Shown here piece after piece: positions 50,809 through 59,113 of a stretch of 64,000 nt of DNA (position 1 is its first letter; every line of letters begins with the position of its first letter). The translations under genes and the position numbers were made by a program. Source of the stretch: Microbacterium sp. MYb66 (GTDB lineage: Bacteria > Actinomycetota > Actinomycetes > Actinomycetales > Microbacteriaceae); assembly GCF_002979435.1 (NCBI RefSeq), contig NZ_PCOV01000003.1, positions 434,001 to 498,000 on the forward strand, read 5' to 3'. The notes beneath the pieces are model-generated. The model saw only the letters and a program-made list of their open reading frames with translations. It was not told where the DNA came from and searched no databases.

Positions 50809-52311
50809 TTACTCGAACCCACCCGTCAACCGCCCGCGCATCTGCTGGCTGCTGTCGTTCATCCCGACGATCTCCACCGTCTTCCCGAGCGCCTGATACT
50901 TCGTCTCAATCGCATCCAATGCCGCAACGGTCGACGCATCCCAGATATGCGACCCCGACAGGTCGATGACCACCCGCTCCGGATCGTCGGAGTACGAGAA
51001 CAACGTCGTCAGATCATTGCTCGACGCGAAGAACAGCTCCCCCTCCACGACGTACGTCACGACATCCCCGGCCTCAGACAAAACGCGCGTCACCGTCACG
51101 AAGTGCGCCACCCGCCGCACGAACAGCACCGACGCGACCAGCACCCCACCGACCACGCCGACGGCGAGGTTGTGCGTGATCAGCACGAGCACCACCGTCG
51201 CCACCATCACGAACGTCTCGCTCTTCGGCATCCGCTTCAACGTCGATGGCCGCACGCTGTGCCAGTCGAACGCTCCGATCGCGACCATGATCATCACGGC
51301 CACCAGCGCGGCCATCGGGATCGTCCCGACGAAATCGCCGAACACCACTACGAGCAGGAACAGGAAGATCCCGGCGCAGAAGGTCGAGATGCGGGTCCGT
51401 GCGCCGGAGGCCTTCACGTTGATCATGGTCTGACCGATCACGGCGCAGCCGCCCATGCCGCCGAAGATCCCCGACAGCACGTTCGCCACACCCTGCCCCC
51501 ACGCCTCGCGGCTCTTGCGGGAGTGGGTGTCGGTGATCTCGTCGACGAGCTTCGCGGTCAGCAGCGACTCCATCAGCCCCACCAGCGCGACCCCGAGCGC
51601 GAACGGCGCGATGATCGTGAACGTCTCCCACGTCATCGGAACGTTCGGGATGAACAGCTCCGGCAGGCTCTTCGGCAGCTCGCCCTGGTCGCCGACCGTG
51701 GGCACGGTGATGCCGAACGCGAGCACGACACCCGTCACGATGACGACCGATACGAGCGGTGCGGGGACGATCTTGGTGATCTTCGGCATCAGGATCATCA
51801 CGACGATCCCGAGCGCGACCAGCGGATACACCAGCCACAGCACGTCGATCAGCTGGGGGAACTGCGAGCTGAACACGAAGATCGCCAGCGCGTTCACGAA
51901 CCCGACCATGACGCTGCGGGGGATGAAGCGCATCAGCTTCGCGACGCCGATCACCCCGAGGATCACCTGGAAGATGCCGGCGAGGATGACGGTCGCGATG
52001 AAGTAGTCGAGCCCGTACGTCGGCGCGACGGGCGCGATCACGAGTGCCACTGCCCCGGTCGCCGCGGTCACCATCGCCGGACGCCCGCCGAGGAACGCGA
52101 TCGACACCGCCATGATGAACGACGAGAACAGCCCCACCTTCGGGTCGACGCCGGCGATCACCGAGAACGCGATCGCCTCGGGGATGAGCGCGAGCCCGAC
52201 GACGAGCCCTGCCAGCACCTCGCGGGTCAGCATCCGCGGATTCTTCAGCGCCGTGAGCACCGAAGGGTTCGCCCGATAGCGGGCACGATCATCGACCGTC
52301 GTTGCAGACAT
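50809..52311 (-). CDS. SulP-family anion transporter with STAS domain
   Basis: 500 residues from ATG 52311 (GGAG five bases upstream). The N-terminal 390 residues form the SLC26/SulP transmembrane domain: LAGLVVGLALIPEAIAFSVI, GGRPAMVTAATGAVALVIAP and GGMGGCAVIGQTMINVKASG. The C-terminal STAS domain (ERVVIDLSGSHIWDASTVAA) regulates it. Substrates are sulphate, bicarbonate or dicarboxylates. Near-complete family length. It lies between the DUF433/PIN-like pair and the repeat-bounded segment at 52326-53961, whose left repeat is 14 bp before its start. Confidence 0.95.
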   Translation of the reverse strand: MSATTVDDRARYRANPSVLTALKNPRMLTREVLAGLVVGLALIPEAIAFSVIAGVDPKVGLFSSFIMAVSIAFLGGRPAMVTAATGAVALVIAPVAPTYGLDYFIATVILAGIFQVILGVIGVAKLMRFIPRSVMVGFVNALAIFVFSSQFPQLIDVLWLVYPLVALGIVVMILMPKITKIVPAPLVSVVIVTGVVLAFGITVPTVGDQGELPKSLPELFIPNVPMTWETFTIIAPFALGVALVGLMESLLTAKLVDEITDTHSRKSREAWGQGVANVLSGIFGGMGGCAVIGQTMINVKASGARTRISTFCAGIFLFLLVVVFGDFVGTIPMAALVAVMIMVAIGAFDWHSVRPSTLKRMPKSETFVMVATVVLVLITHNLAVGVVGGVLVASVLFVRRVAHFVTVTRVLSEAGDVVTYVVEGELFFASSNDLTTLFSYSDDPERVVIDLSGSHIWDASTVAALDAIETKYQALGKTVEIVGMNDSSQQMRGRLTGGFE

Positions 52312-52325
52312 GAGGGCTCCAGGGG

Positions 52326-52375
52326 AAGGCGCTCGAGAATGAGGCAGACGTTCCAGCGTAGAGCGGATGCTGCGG
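52326..52375. repeat. 50-bp direct repeat, left copy
   Basis: These 50 bases (beginning AAGGCGCTCGAGAATGAGGC, ending GGATGCTGCGG) recur at 53912-53961 with one mismatch. This copy is the upstream region of the SulP gene. The two copies bracket a 1.5 kb segment with one gene. Confidence 0.9.
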
Positions 52376-52422
52376 GCGCGAGAGGAACGTGCGCGCAGAG
52401 AGGGGTCGGCTTGTGTTGGCGG

Positions 52423-52454
52423 CCGCCCGCCCAGGTGGTTTACTGGGCGGGCGG
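52423..52454. terminator. Strong GC hairpin inside the repeat-bounded segment
   Basis: CCGCCCGCCCAG (52423-52434) pairs perfectly with CTGGGCGGGCGG (52443-52454) across an eight-base loop. It could stop minus-strand transcription before SulP or mark the segment's edge. The remainder of 52455-52672 has no gene or site that I recognise. Confidence 0.55.
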
Positions 52455-52672
52455 TGCTCAGACCTACAGTAGGTCTTGCATTCGTATCAGGATGACGATG
52501 GTCTGGGCTACCTGAGTCAGGGCGCGAATCCAGGTCAGGTGCTCAGGCCATCGTTTCGGACGTCGTGGTTGTTTGGGTGGGACTGATCTCGGCACTTGTC
52601 ACCTCCTTACCTTCCGAGGGACTTCCTTTATCGCGGATGCTGTCCGAAAGGTCTATCCTGGTTGGGCGACGG

Positions 52673-52729
52673 TTTAACCGGCCAGATCACGTCATTGAAC
52701 GATGTCACGGACGTAACTGGCCGGTTAAA
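52673..52729. repeat. Perfect 13-bp inverted repeat upstream of the orphan gene
   Basis: TTTAACCGGCCAG (52673-52685) and CTGGCCGGTTAAA (52717-52729) are exact reverse complements, 31 bases apart, ending 44 bp before the orphan start. The AT-containing arms stand out from the GC-rich surroundings. Possible operator or recombination/replication site. Confidence 0.65.
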
Positions 52730-52773
52730 ACGCTCAGTTTTACACGATAGAACTTGTCCTAGTGAGGAACTTG

Positions 52774-53793
52774 ATGCCAAACGCCGAGCTCGATTTCAGC
52801 CGCCCGCCGACGGACCGCGAGAGAGTTCGTCTTGAGGCGCGACTGCGCCGTGTTGGCACCCCGGAGTTTCGGCGCCTGGTCGACGGTGTTTATCCGAACC
52901 TAAGGTCGCTCGGACCAGGGCATGGTGACTTGGTCTCCCGAGGGCTCGTGATGCGACCGGGCTTCGTCTTCCGGTCGTCCGATACGCTGCGGGATTCGTC
53001 CGACCGTAGTGCTCCGCCTCGGGAGGAACGGCCGCCCGCAACTCGCGTGGGCAATAGTCGGGGGGCGGCGCTGCGCACCTATCTACTGGCTCTTGCCATC
53101 GCCCAAGCGCATAGGAAGAAAGGCTCAAAGGCGAGACTCAACGACTTTGGCATTGAGATTCTCGGCGCTTCTGGATCTCTTGGGTGGCCAGACATAGTGG
53201 CCACGCCGGCCGTTCAGGGGGCCTCGGCCAGGGTGTATCTGTCAGCACGTGACAAGCGCGCTCGAGCCGTGAGGGCGGCACTTGTGACACTCCAGAAGGC
53301 GGGGCTAGTGCTTGTGCCTCAGGCTCAAGGCGCGCGGGGCAGGTACAGCAACTTGGTGTTGCTCAATGAGTCAGGCGTTGAGTCCACGGGCGAGCCCGAG
53401 GAGTATACGGTGCCGAAGCCGGACACCAGGGTCGTTGTGCTGCCGTCCGGTTTTATCACGAACGGTTGGGTCCATGTCCTTGAGGATTCTGAGATTGCTT
53501 TGTTGCTAATGGTCGCCTCGCACGAGGGCGGCTGGCTCGAAGGCGGCTATGCCGTTGTGCCTGCCGCAGTTCGACTGCTCAATTACGGGATTCATCGTGA
53601 TCCCTACTCGACAGCTAGGAAGACGCTCGAGTGGTTCGGGCTGATCGACGTTGAAGAAGTGGGCCGGCACGACGATGGACGGGCAGAGGATGACGAACGT
53701 ATGGTGCACCGGATACGTCTTAGGGTCGATCAGTTCGAGCGACCGGGACTGGACCTGATGCAGGAGGCGCTTTCGAGCCAGATTTCTCGATGA
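52774..53793 (+). CDS. Orphan 339-residue protein, possible winged-helix DNA-binding protein
   Basis: Start ATG 52774 follows AGGA by about seven bases. The middle has a basic helix run (RTYLLALAIAQAHRKKGSKA, RLNDFGIEILG). After it comes RAVRAALVTLQKAGLVLVPQ and GARGRYSNLVLLNESG, which resemble winged-helix modules with a wing. The C-terminal half repeats the pattern (IALLLMVASHEGGW, YSTARKTLEWFGLIDVEEV). I know no family with this order; replication initiators and repressors of small elements can look like this. Codon use is less GC-rich than in neighbours. It is the only gene between the 50-bp direct repeats. Confidence 0.6.
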   Translation: MPNAELDFSRPPTDRERVRLEARLRRVGTPEFRRLVDGVYPNLRSLGPGHGDLVSRGLVMRPGFVFRSSDTLRDSSDRSAPPREERPPATRVGNSRGAALRTYLLALAIAQAHRKKGSKARLNDFGIEILGASGSLGWPDIVATPAVQGASARVYLSARDKRARAVRAALVTLQKAGLVLVPQAQGARGRYSNLVLLNESGVESTGEPEEYTVPKPDTRVVVLPSGFITNGWVHVLEDSEIALLLMVASHEGGWLEGGYAVVPAAVRLLNYGIHRDPYSTARKTLEWFGLIDVEEVGRHDDGRAEDDERMVHRIRLRVDQFERPGLDLMQEALSSQISR

Positions 53794-53847
53794 CGAGACG
53801 CATTGCTGTTTCGCTCCCGCTCGCACCAAGGCAGCGAGCCGATTCCC

Positions 53848-53910
53848 AGCGATCAGCGATAGCAGAGTCCCGACCGCGAGCACCGACGTGTCGAACAGCT
53901 CCATCGACCG
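53848..53910 (-). pseudogene. Internal fragment of an MFS transporter gene
   Basis: On the minus strand the 21 codons RSMELFDTSVLAVGTLLSLI(A) closely match an internal stretch of the MFS exporter at 56705 (RTMVLFGTSGLAIGTLLSLIA), and the similarity is visible in the DNA too. It begins immediately beside the right-hand 50-bp repeat and soon loses similarity. Too short to be functional; read as a fragment left by rearrangement. Confidence 0.55.
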
Positions 53911-53911
53911 C

Positions 53912-53961
53912 AAGGCGCTCGAGAATGAGGCAGACGTTCCAGCCTAGAGCGGATGCTGCGG
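53912..53961. repeat. 50-bp direct repeat, right copy
   Basis: Second copy of the 52326-52375 sequence, same orientation, 49 of 50 bases identical (C in place of G in the TTCCAGCG segment). Start-to-start distance is 1586 bp. Confidence 0.9.
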
Positions 53962-54032
53962 ATGCGGGGATCGCCCGGGCAGCGCTGACAGCCTCCGGCG
54001 TCAGGCGGTGCAGGTTGCTGTTCCCGTCCGCG

Positions 54033-54956
54033 TCAGTCGCAGGCGATCCCGTCGCCGTCGCGGTCGAGGTCGTACACATCCGGCCCGACAACCTGCAGCG
54101 GTCCGCGAGCGTATGCCGGGCCGTCGCCGCTTCCGCCTTCGCAGTCCACGTCTGACGCGATCGGAACGCATACGCCGGCGTAGCTCGAATGACAGTCGTT
54201 GGCCGGTTGGACGAGGGGGACCGGTGCGGGAGCGGGCTGCCGCGTGCCGCTCGCCGTGACCTCGTTCACTGGAGCGACGGTGACCGTTTCGCGGACCGAC
54301 TCGCGTGCGACCTCCACTCCGTCGACATAGGTCACGCGGTACGTGGTGACTTTGGTTCCGTCCGCACCGGTCGTGATAGCTGTCTTACCGATATCCAACT
54401 GCGGGTCGTCGACGGTCGTCCGCTCGAAAGGAATGACCGTCGTCACTTCGACTTCCTCGAATGTCGTCGGCTTCGGGGAGGGCGTCGGCTTCTTTGTCGG
54501 GGTTGAGACGAAGGGCTTGGCCTCTGTCGGCGCGGAGTCTGGGCCGGTGGAGTTCGAACCCGGTCCGCCGAGTGCGGCATTCGCTCCCGAACCTACGAAC
54601 ATGAGCACGAAGGCGATGCCGAGCGCAGCCCAGGCAGCGCCGCGGGATCGCACGCGGAACATCTTGGCCGAGCCTCGAACGAGCGCATAGATCGCGATGA
54701 AGAACAGGAACACCCCTGCGAACATGACGATCACACCAAAGCTGCGAGTGAGCAACGTCACCGCCAGGATCACGGCGCTAACGATGAGGACGACCTTCAT
54801 TCGCGACGACTTCGCTTCGGTCGGAGTCGCTGTGACGGCCGCTGCGGGTGCCTGCCCCAGAGGAGCAGTGTGGGTCGTCCACTGCAGTCCGTCCCACCAA
54901 CGCTGCTGCGCGGGTTGGTGCGGGTCGGGGTACCAACCTTGAGGTACTTCGGGCAT
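54033..54956 (-). CDS. DUF2510/G5/excalibur membrane protein
   Basis: 307 residues from ATG 54956. Domain order: DUF2510 (QGWYPDPHQPAQQRWWDGLQ, 6-25), three hydrophobic helices (54-125), a Thr/Pro-rich linker (140-165), a G5 domain (165-238; TTVIPFERTTVDDPQLDIGK and VTTYRVTYVDGVEVARE) and a C-terminal excalibur calcium-binding domain (VYDLDRDGDGIACD) with two paired-Cys segments. G5 and excalibur domains are extracellular in actinobacterial surface proteins and may bind N-acetyl sugars or the cell wall. Likely a membrane-anchored wall-associated protein. No enzymatic domain is visible. Confidence 0.88.
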   Translation of the reverse strand: MPEVPQGWYPDPHQPAQQRWWDGLQWTTHTAPLGQAPAAAVTATPTEAKSSRMKVVLIVSAVILAVTLLTRSFGVIVMFAGVFLFFIAIYALVRGSAKMFRVRSRGAAWAALGIAFVLMFVGSGANAALGGPGSNSTGPDSAPTEAKPFVSTPTKKPTPSPKPTTFEEVEVTTVIPFERTTVDDPQLDIGKTAITTGADGTKVTTYRVTYVDGVEVARESVRETVTVAPVNEVTASGTRQPAPAPVPLVQPANDCHSSYAGVCVPIASDVDCEGGSGDGPAYARGPLQVVGPDVYDLDRDGDGIACD

Positions 54957-55200
54957 CGTCGCCGTCTTTCTCTTCGGGCTCTCTCGCCGAACCCTACCGA
55001 TATTCCGGACGCTGTGGGGGCCTGGGCGCATCTCCTTTCAGATGTATCAGGAGCGGCGCTCGAAGCTCCTGTAGTACAGGCGCCGGAGGCGTTTCGGCGC
55101 CGATGTGCTGGCGGCTATGTGTCGCCTATCGTGCGGGACTCGCCTTGGAATAGGTGAAGGCGCAGGAAGCGCCTCAGAGCGATCCGGGTAGCCTGGCCTC

Positions 55201-56048
55201 GTGAACGACGAAGTTGTGGTTTCCAACATGCCCAAGGTGCTTTATCACTACACGGCCGCTGCCGGCCTCGCGGGGATTCTCGAGTCCAGCACGATCTGGG
55301 CGACGGACATTCACTATTTGAACGACTACACCGAATTGGTTGATTCGAAGGATCGCCTCCTCGGGATCATGCGGTCCCTCGCGAAGTCGCTCAGGGGTGC
55401 CGGTCAGCTCATGGCAAGGCAATTCGTTGAAAGAATCGAAGACGAGCGATGGCCTGACCCCGCGGCGTGGCGGTTGGTGACCTCCTCAGTCAATGGCGGG
55501 GATATGGCCGAGGCGGGTATGCGCTCGGGTTCGACGCGGCGTCACTCGACATGCCCCCGGCTCTATTCGCGCGAGATGCGTCCGGTGAGGTCGATCGTTC
55601 ACGTTTGCCCAGCCAGGTCGGGCTAGTTCGGGTCGAATACGCATCCGATGCACAAGAGCTGATCTTGCAGCGCGCGGCGGACGCAATTGTGAGGCCAGAC
55701 GAGCACCTCGTCGGCACGGGCCGATCGAGTTGGTTGGCGTCGTCTGCGGCGGCCTCGATCAAGCGCGATGCCTTCAGAGAGGAAAAGGAGTGGAGATTCG
55801 TTGTAACTAGCTTCGGTTCACACAACGAGGAGTTCAGAGTCTCTCCTTCCGGCATGCTGATCCCGTACGTTTCGGTCCCTCTCGATCTAAAACGGAGCCT
55901 CGTGTCCGTTGTTGTGGGCCCCAGCGATGGTCAGGACAGAGGACGGCTCGCGCAACGTGTCATGGCCGTGAGGAGGCTCTTGCGAAAGCACGATCTCTTG
56001 GATCAAGTCGACGTGATCCCGTCAACTGTTCCGTTCCGCGAGGTCTAG
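55201..56048 (+). pseudogene. Frameshifted DUF2971 protein gene
   Basis: Two adjacent frames together form one DUF2971 protein. The first (from GTG 55201 or ATG 55228) has the typical start MPKVLYHYTAAAGLAGILES, TIWATDIHYLNDYTELVDSK. The second, entered near 55467, continues with GDLLSQWRGYGRGGYALGFD and ends VDVIPSTVPFREV. The conserved phrase before GDLLSQWRGYG (normally a SFSE-type motif) is lost at the junction. A deletion of a few codons with a frame change is the simplest reading. A sequencing error is possible. DUF2971 proteins are accessory, some linked to defence or toxins. Confidence 0.75.
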
Positions 56049-56129
56049 ACGGGCGCGGGGATCGCCCGCCCTTCCGCCCCGCCGGTTCCTCCGACAGGAT
56101 GAAGAGGACCGACTTCGAAGGAGTCCGCC

Positions 56130-56645
56130 GTGTCACTCACACCGCCCCCGGCCCCGCAGGCCGACACCGCTGTCTCCGGGCTCCCGGGCGCCGTCGTGAT
56201 CGCGGGCATCCGCCGCACGCTCATCTGGACGATCGTCGCGGGACTCGTTTACGCCACCTTCATGAGCGGCGGCAAGGGCATCTGCCCGGGCGGAATCGAT
56301 GCCAACGGCGGGTTCCTCGACGCCGACGGCCGGTCCGTCGACCAGGCTCCGCTCTGCGTCTCGTTGTCGCTCCGCCCCAGCGTGTTCGTCTACGTCGGTA
56401 TCGCGCTGATCGTCCTGATCGCGCTCGGCCGTGTGGCCAAGGCATCCGACGAGCGCGCGGCGCTGCGGACGCTGACGCGCGCGATCCAAGGCGCCGGCCT
56501 GCTCGTCGCCATCGCACTGGTCGTGTCGCACGTGTGGTTCCAGCTGACCCCGCTGGAGCAGTTCTCCTCCGACTCGTGGACTTACTTCAGTCCGTTCCCG
56601 CTCGGGGTCATCGACGTCTCGACCAACCCGATGACGGGGCCGTGA
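56130..56645 (+). CDS. Unrecognised membrane protein, about three TM helices
   Basis: 171 residues from GTG 56130 with AAGGAG six bases upstream. A Pro/Ala-rich head is followed by a TM helix (LIWTIVAGLVYATFM), an external loop with two Cys (GICPGGIDANGGFLD, APLCVSLS), then two TM helices (FVYVGIALIVLIALG, GAGLLVAIALVVSHVWF) and a polar tail. The loop cysteines could form a disulphide. No family recognised. It ends 28 bp before a perfect palindromic terminator shared with the convergent MFS gene. Confidence 0.7.
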   Translation: MSLTPPPAPQADTAVSGLPGAVVIAGIRRTLIWTIVAGLVYATFMSGGKGICPGGIDANGGFLDADGRSVDQAPLCVSLSLRPSVFVYVGIALIVLIALGRVAKASDERAALRTLTRAIQGAGLLVAIALVVSHVWFQLTPLEQFSSDSWTYFSPFPLGVIDVSTNPMTGP

Positions 56646-56673
56646 CGGCTGGTCTGCGTCCGACCCAGCAGGA

Positions 56674-56697
56674 GCCGATCAACCCGGGTTGATCGGC
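56674..56697. terminator. Perfect 24-bp palindrome terminator
   Basis: GCCGATCAACCC is followed directly by its exact reverse complement GGGTTGATCGGC, so the site is fully self-complementary (loop formed by central bases). It lies between convergent genes ending at 56645 and 56705. Confidence 0.75.
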
Positions 56698-56704
56698 CTC
56701 GCGC

Positions 56705-57934
56705 CTACCGCCTCGCCCGCACCCGCAGCCCGAACGCGACCCCCGCCAGCACGATCACGACGACCCCGTAGCCGACGCAGACGGCCTCGAGACCGACGAC
56801 GCCGACCAACGCCCCCGCGATCACGGCCGGCACCCCGAACGCCAGGTACGCCAGCAGATAGATCACGGCGAAGGTGTCGGCCCGCTGCGTCGGAGGGATG
56901 CGCGGGGCGAGCGAGGCGACGACTCCCGAGAACGCGGTGCCGAAGCCCATCCCGGTCACGGCCGCCGCGACGAGGTAGAACGGAAGCGAAGCCACCCCCA
57001 GTGCGATCAAAGAGAGCAGCGTGCCGATGGCCAGCCCCGACGTGCCGAACAGGACCATCGTGCGCGCCGACCGCTTGCGCATGACGAACGCGGTCACGGC
57101 ACCGACCCCGGCCAGCAGGACCACGCCCAAGCCCTGCCACAGGTGCGCCTCGCCGCCGAGCTCACCGCGCACGATGTTCGCGCCGAGGGAGAGGAAGAGT
57201 CCGCCCGTCGCCCAGCCGGCGATCACGGCAGGAGCACCGCGCCAGAAGTCAGCGCGGATCTCGGACGGGATCGACAGCCGGAAGCTCAACGACGCCCACA
57301 CCCCGGGCTTGCGCGGCGCGGTCTCGGGCACCACGAAGAACAGCGCCGCGAGCACGACGTAGACCGAGGTCAGCGGAGCGAACACGTCGAGCAGCGCCTC
57401 GCCGCTGACGTCGAGCATCACGGCCGACACGAGTGCCCCGAGCGCCAGTCCGATCCCCGGGCTCAGCGCGTTCCACAGGGCCGCGACTCCCGCGCGTCCG
57501 CCCGGCGCGAAGTCGAGCACCGTCGCCGACAGCGCCGAGATGAGCAGACCGCTGGCGACGCCCTGCAGGATGCGCGCGAGGAACAGCATCGCCACGGCAT
57601 CCGCGTGCCAGAACAGGAGCATGCTGCCCGCCAGCAGCAGGAAGCCGGCGATCGCGACCGGGCGACGACCGATGTGGTCCGACAGCGAGCCGGCCGTGAG
57701 GAGTGTGAGCAGCAGCGCCACCGCGTAGACCGCGAACACGGCGCTGATCACGATCGCGTCGAAGCCGATGCTCTGCGCGAGTACGGGGTAGAACGGCGAC
57801 GGTGCGCTCGCGCCGACCATCATCAGGACCTGCGCGACGATCGCGAGGACGAATCCGAACCTCGCGCGCGGGACCGTGACGGATGCAGAGCGATCAGCAG
57901 CCGCAGGGCGGACGATCGGCGCGGTGCTGGTCAT
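56705..57934 (-). CDS. MFS transporter, drug-exporter type
   Basis: 409 residues from ATG 57934 (AGGAG six bases upstream), 12 predicted TM helices. The A-motif loop AGSLSDHIGRRPVAIAGF follows TM2. The antiporter-type motif C region is ARILQGVASGLLISALSATV. DHA1 exporters of this length expel antibiotics or sugars. An ArsR-family gene is divergent 83 bp away with two inverted operators between them. Its sequence around VLFGTSGLAIGTLLSLIAL is the source-like match for the fragment at 53848. Confidence 0.92.
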   Translation of the reverse strand: MTSTAPIVRPAAADRSASVTVPRARFGFVLAIVAQVLMMVGASAPSPFYPVLAQSIGFDAIVISAVFAVYAVALLLTLLTAGSLSDHIGRRPVAIAGFLLLAGSMLLFWHADAVAMLFLARILQGVASGLLISALSATVLDFAPGGRAGVAALWNALSPGIGLALGALVSAVMLDVSGEALLDVFAPLTSVYVVLAALFFVVPETAPRKPGVWASLSFRLSIPSEIRADFWRGAPAVIAGWATGGLFLSLGANIVRGELGGEAHLWQGLGVVLLAGVGAVTAFVMRKRSARTMVLFGTSGLAIGTLLSLIALGVASLPFYLVAAAVTGMGFGTAFSGVVASLAPRIPPTQRADTFAVIYLLAYLAFGVPAVIAGALVGVVGLEAVCVGYGVVVIVLAGVAFGLRVRARR

Positions 57935-57950
57935 GGGCGACTCCTCATAA

Positions 57951-58017
57951 GGTTCGAGAATCATCGAACTATCGGAGCGTACTCGCCATCCGCCGATTGT
58001 TCAACTATTCTCGAACC
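57951..58017. promoter_or_regulatory. Two inverted 19-bp operator elements for the ArsR regulator
   Basis: GGTTCGAGAATCATCGAAC (57951-57969) faces GTTCAACTATTCTCGAACC (57999-58017), 15 of 19 positions symmetrical between copies. They lie 48 bp apart, one next to each divergent start (MFS 57934, regulator 58018), so one protein can control both promoters. Confidence 0.75.
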
Positions 58018-58326
58018 ATGCCTGGCGACCTCCCTCACCCGGAGCGCTCCGAGATCCAGCTCACGGACGTGCTCTTCGCGCTCAGCGACCCCGAGCGCCT
58101 CGCCATCACGCGCCAGCTCGCCGACGGTCCTCTCGACATGGCGTCCTGCCACGCCACCGATCCGAACCTGCCGAAGTCGACCAAGTCGCACTTCATGAAG
58201 GTGCTGCGCGAGTCCGGCGTCATCCGCAACGAACCGAACGGTCGACGACGGATGCTGACGCTGCGGCGCGACGACCTCGACGCGCTCTTCCCCGGGCTGC
58301 TCGACTCGGTGCTCCGCATTCCGTGA
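58018..58326 (+). CDS. ArsR-family winged-helix regulator
   Basis: 102 residues from ATG 58018. The winged HTH reads LTDVLFALSDPERLAITRQL, then MASCHATDPNLPKSTKSHFM as the recognition helix region, and a wing NEPNGRRRMLTLRRDDL. No metal-binding CxC motif is evident, so it likely senses a small organic ligand. It is divergent from the MFS exporter and starts immediately at the right-hand operator (leader only one base), which suggests autorepression. Confidence 0.88.
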   Translation: MPGDLPHPERSEIQLTDVLFALSDPERLAITRQLADGPLDMASCHATDPNLPKSTKSHFMKVLRESGVIRNEPNGRRRMLTLRRDDLDALFPGLLDSVLRIP

Positions 58327-58390
58327 TCGTTTGGGCGCCGATGAGGCGTCGTTCGGTGGTGACGCCTCGGCGGTCCGCTAGATTCGCGAC

Positions 58391-59113
58391 ATGACTGTTG
58401 TGAATGCAGCCAGTGATCAGAGCGGATATCAGGTCACCGATGATGACCTCGACTTCCTCAGAATCAGTCGGGAGATGTTCGATTCGTGGGCGCGGGGCGA
58501 GTCTCCTCTGGCGGTCTCTCCCGCGGACTACCTGCACCTGCGTACCACTCTCTTCGCCGCTCTGAGAGAAGATGGCATCGGTGATGCCGACGTCCGTCTG
58601 CAGGGCAGCTCGGCCAGGTTCTTCTCGTCGCCCATGAAGCCGATGCTGTACAGCAGGGCGGAACTCGTCCAGGAGTTCTTGGATCAATACGGCCGGCTGC
58701 CGGATCGGTACGAGACTGATCGGATGGAGCAGCGCCTCGGCTCGCGTTGGAGCGCACCGGGGCCGAGGCAGCGGCCGTTCGATGCGTTGTTCGTGATCGG
58801 AGCTGCGGCGGAGGCCGGTGATCTGGACTTCCAGGTCTCCAGCGATGCGGCACGATCGATGATCGAGGCTGCGGTGCAGGAGCTCGGCCTCTCGGTGAAC
58901 GACATTCGCGCGAAGCACAAGGACTACAACTTCTTCCAGAAGCAGCTGACCGAGACCCGGTTCATCCACCTGAGCCTTTGGAGGACGAAGGCGTCCGAAC
59001 TGATCCGACGGCCGGTTTCGGTGGCGATCTTCGACGGCACCGGCCCGCCGGTCTCGACGAATGGACCCGTCTCGAGTCACTTCCAGCCGTCCGACTGGCT
59101 GGTGCAGGAATGA
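58391..59113 (+). CDS. Nucleotidyltransferase-fold-like protein of a two-gene cassette
   Basis: 240 residues. A helical N-terminus leads to ADVRLQGSSARFFSSPMKPM, which has the GS motif and strand pattern of nucleotidyltransferases, and later AGDLDFQVSSDAARS, a D-x-D-like pair. The spacing between these is far longer than in minimal enzymes because YSRAELVQEFLDQYGRLPDRYETDRM is inserted. The C-terminal part ends PVSVAIFDGTGPPVST, SHFQPSDW. I cannot assign a characterised family. It overlaps the next gene by ATGA and so works with it. Confidence 0.65.
   Translation: MTVVNAASDQSGYQVTDDDLDFLRISREMFDSWARGESPLAVSPADYLHLRTTLFAALREDGIGDADVRLQGSSARFFSSPMKPMLYSRAELVQEFLDQYGRLPDRYETDRMEQRLGSRWSAPGPRQRPFDALFVIGAAAEAGDLDFQVSSDAARSMIEAAVQELGLSVNDIRAKHKDYNFFQKQLTETRFIHLSLWRTKASELIRRPVSVAIFDGTGPPVSTNGPVSSHFQPSDWLVQE

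Noticed and set aside
53506..53913. Full 135-codon minus frame including the MFS fragment as a gene
   Set aside because: Only the first 20 or so codons resemble a protein; the rest is antisense to the orphan gene.
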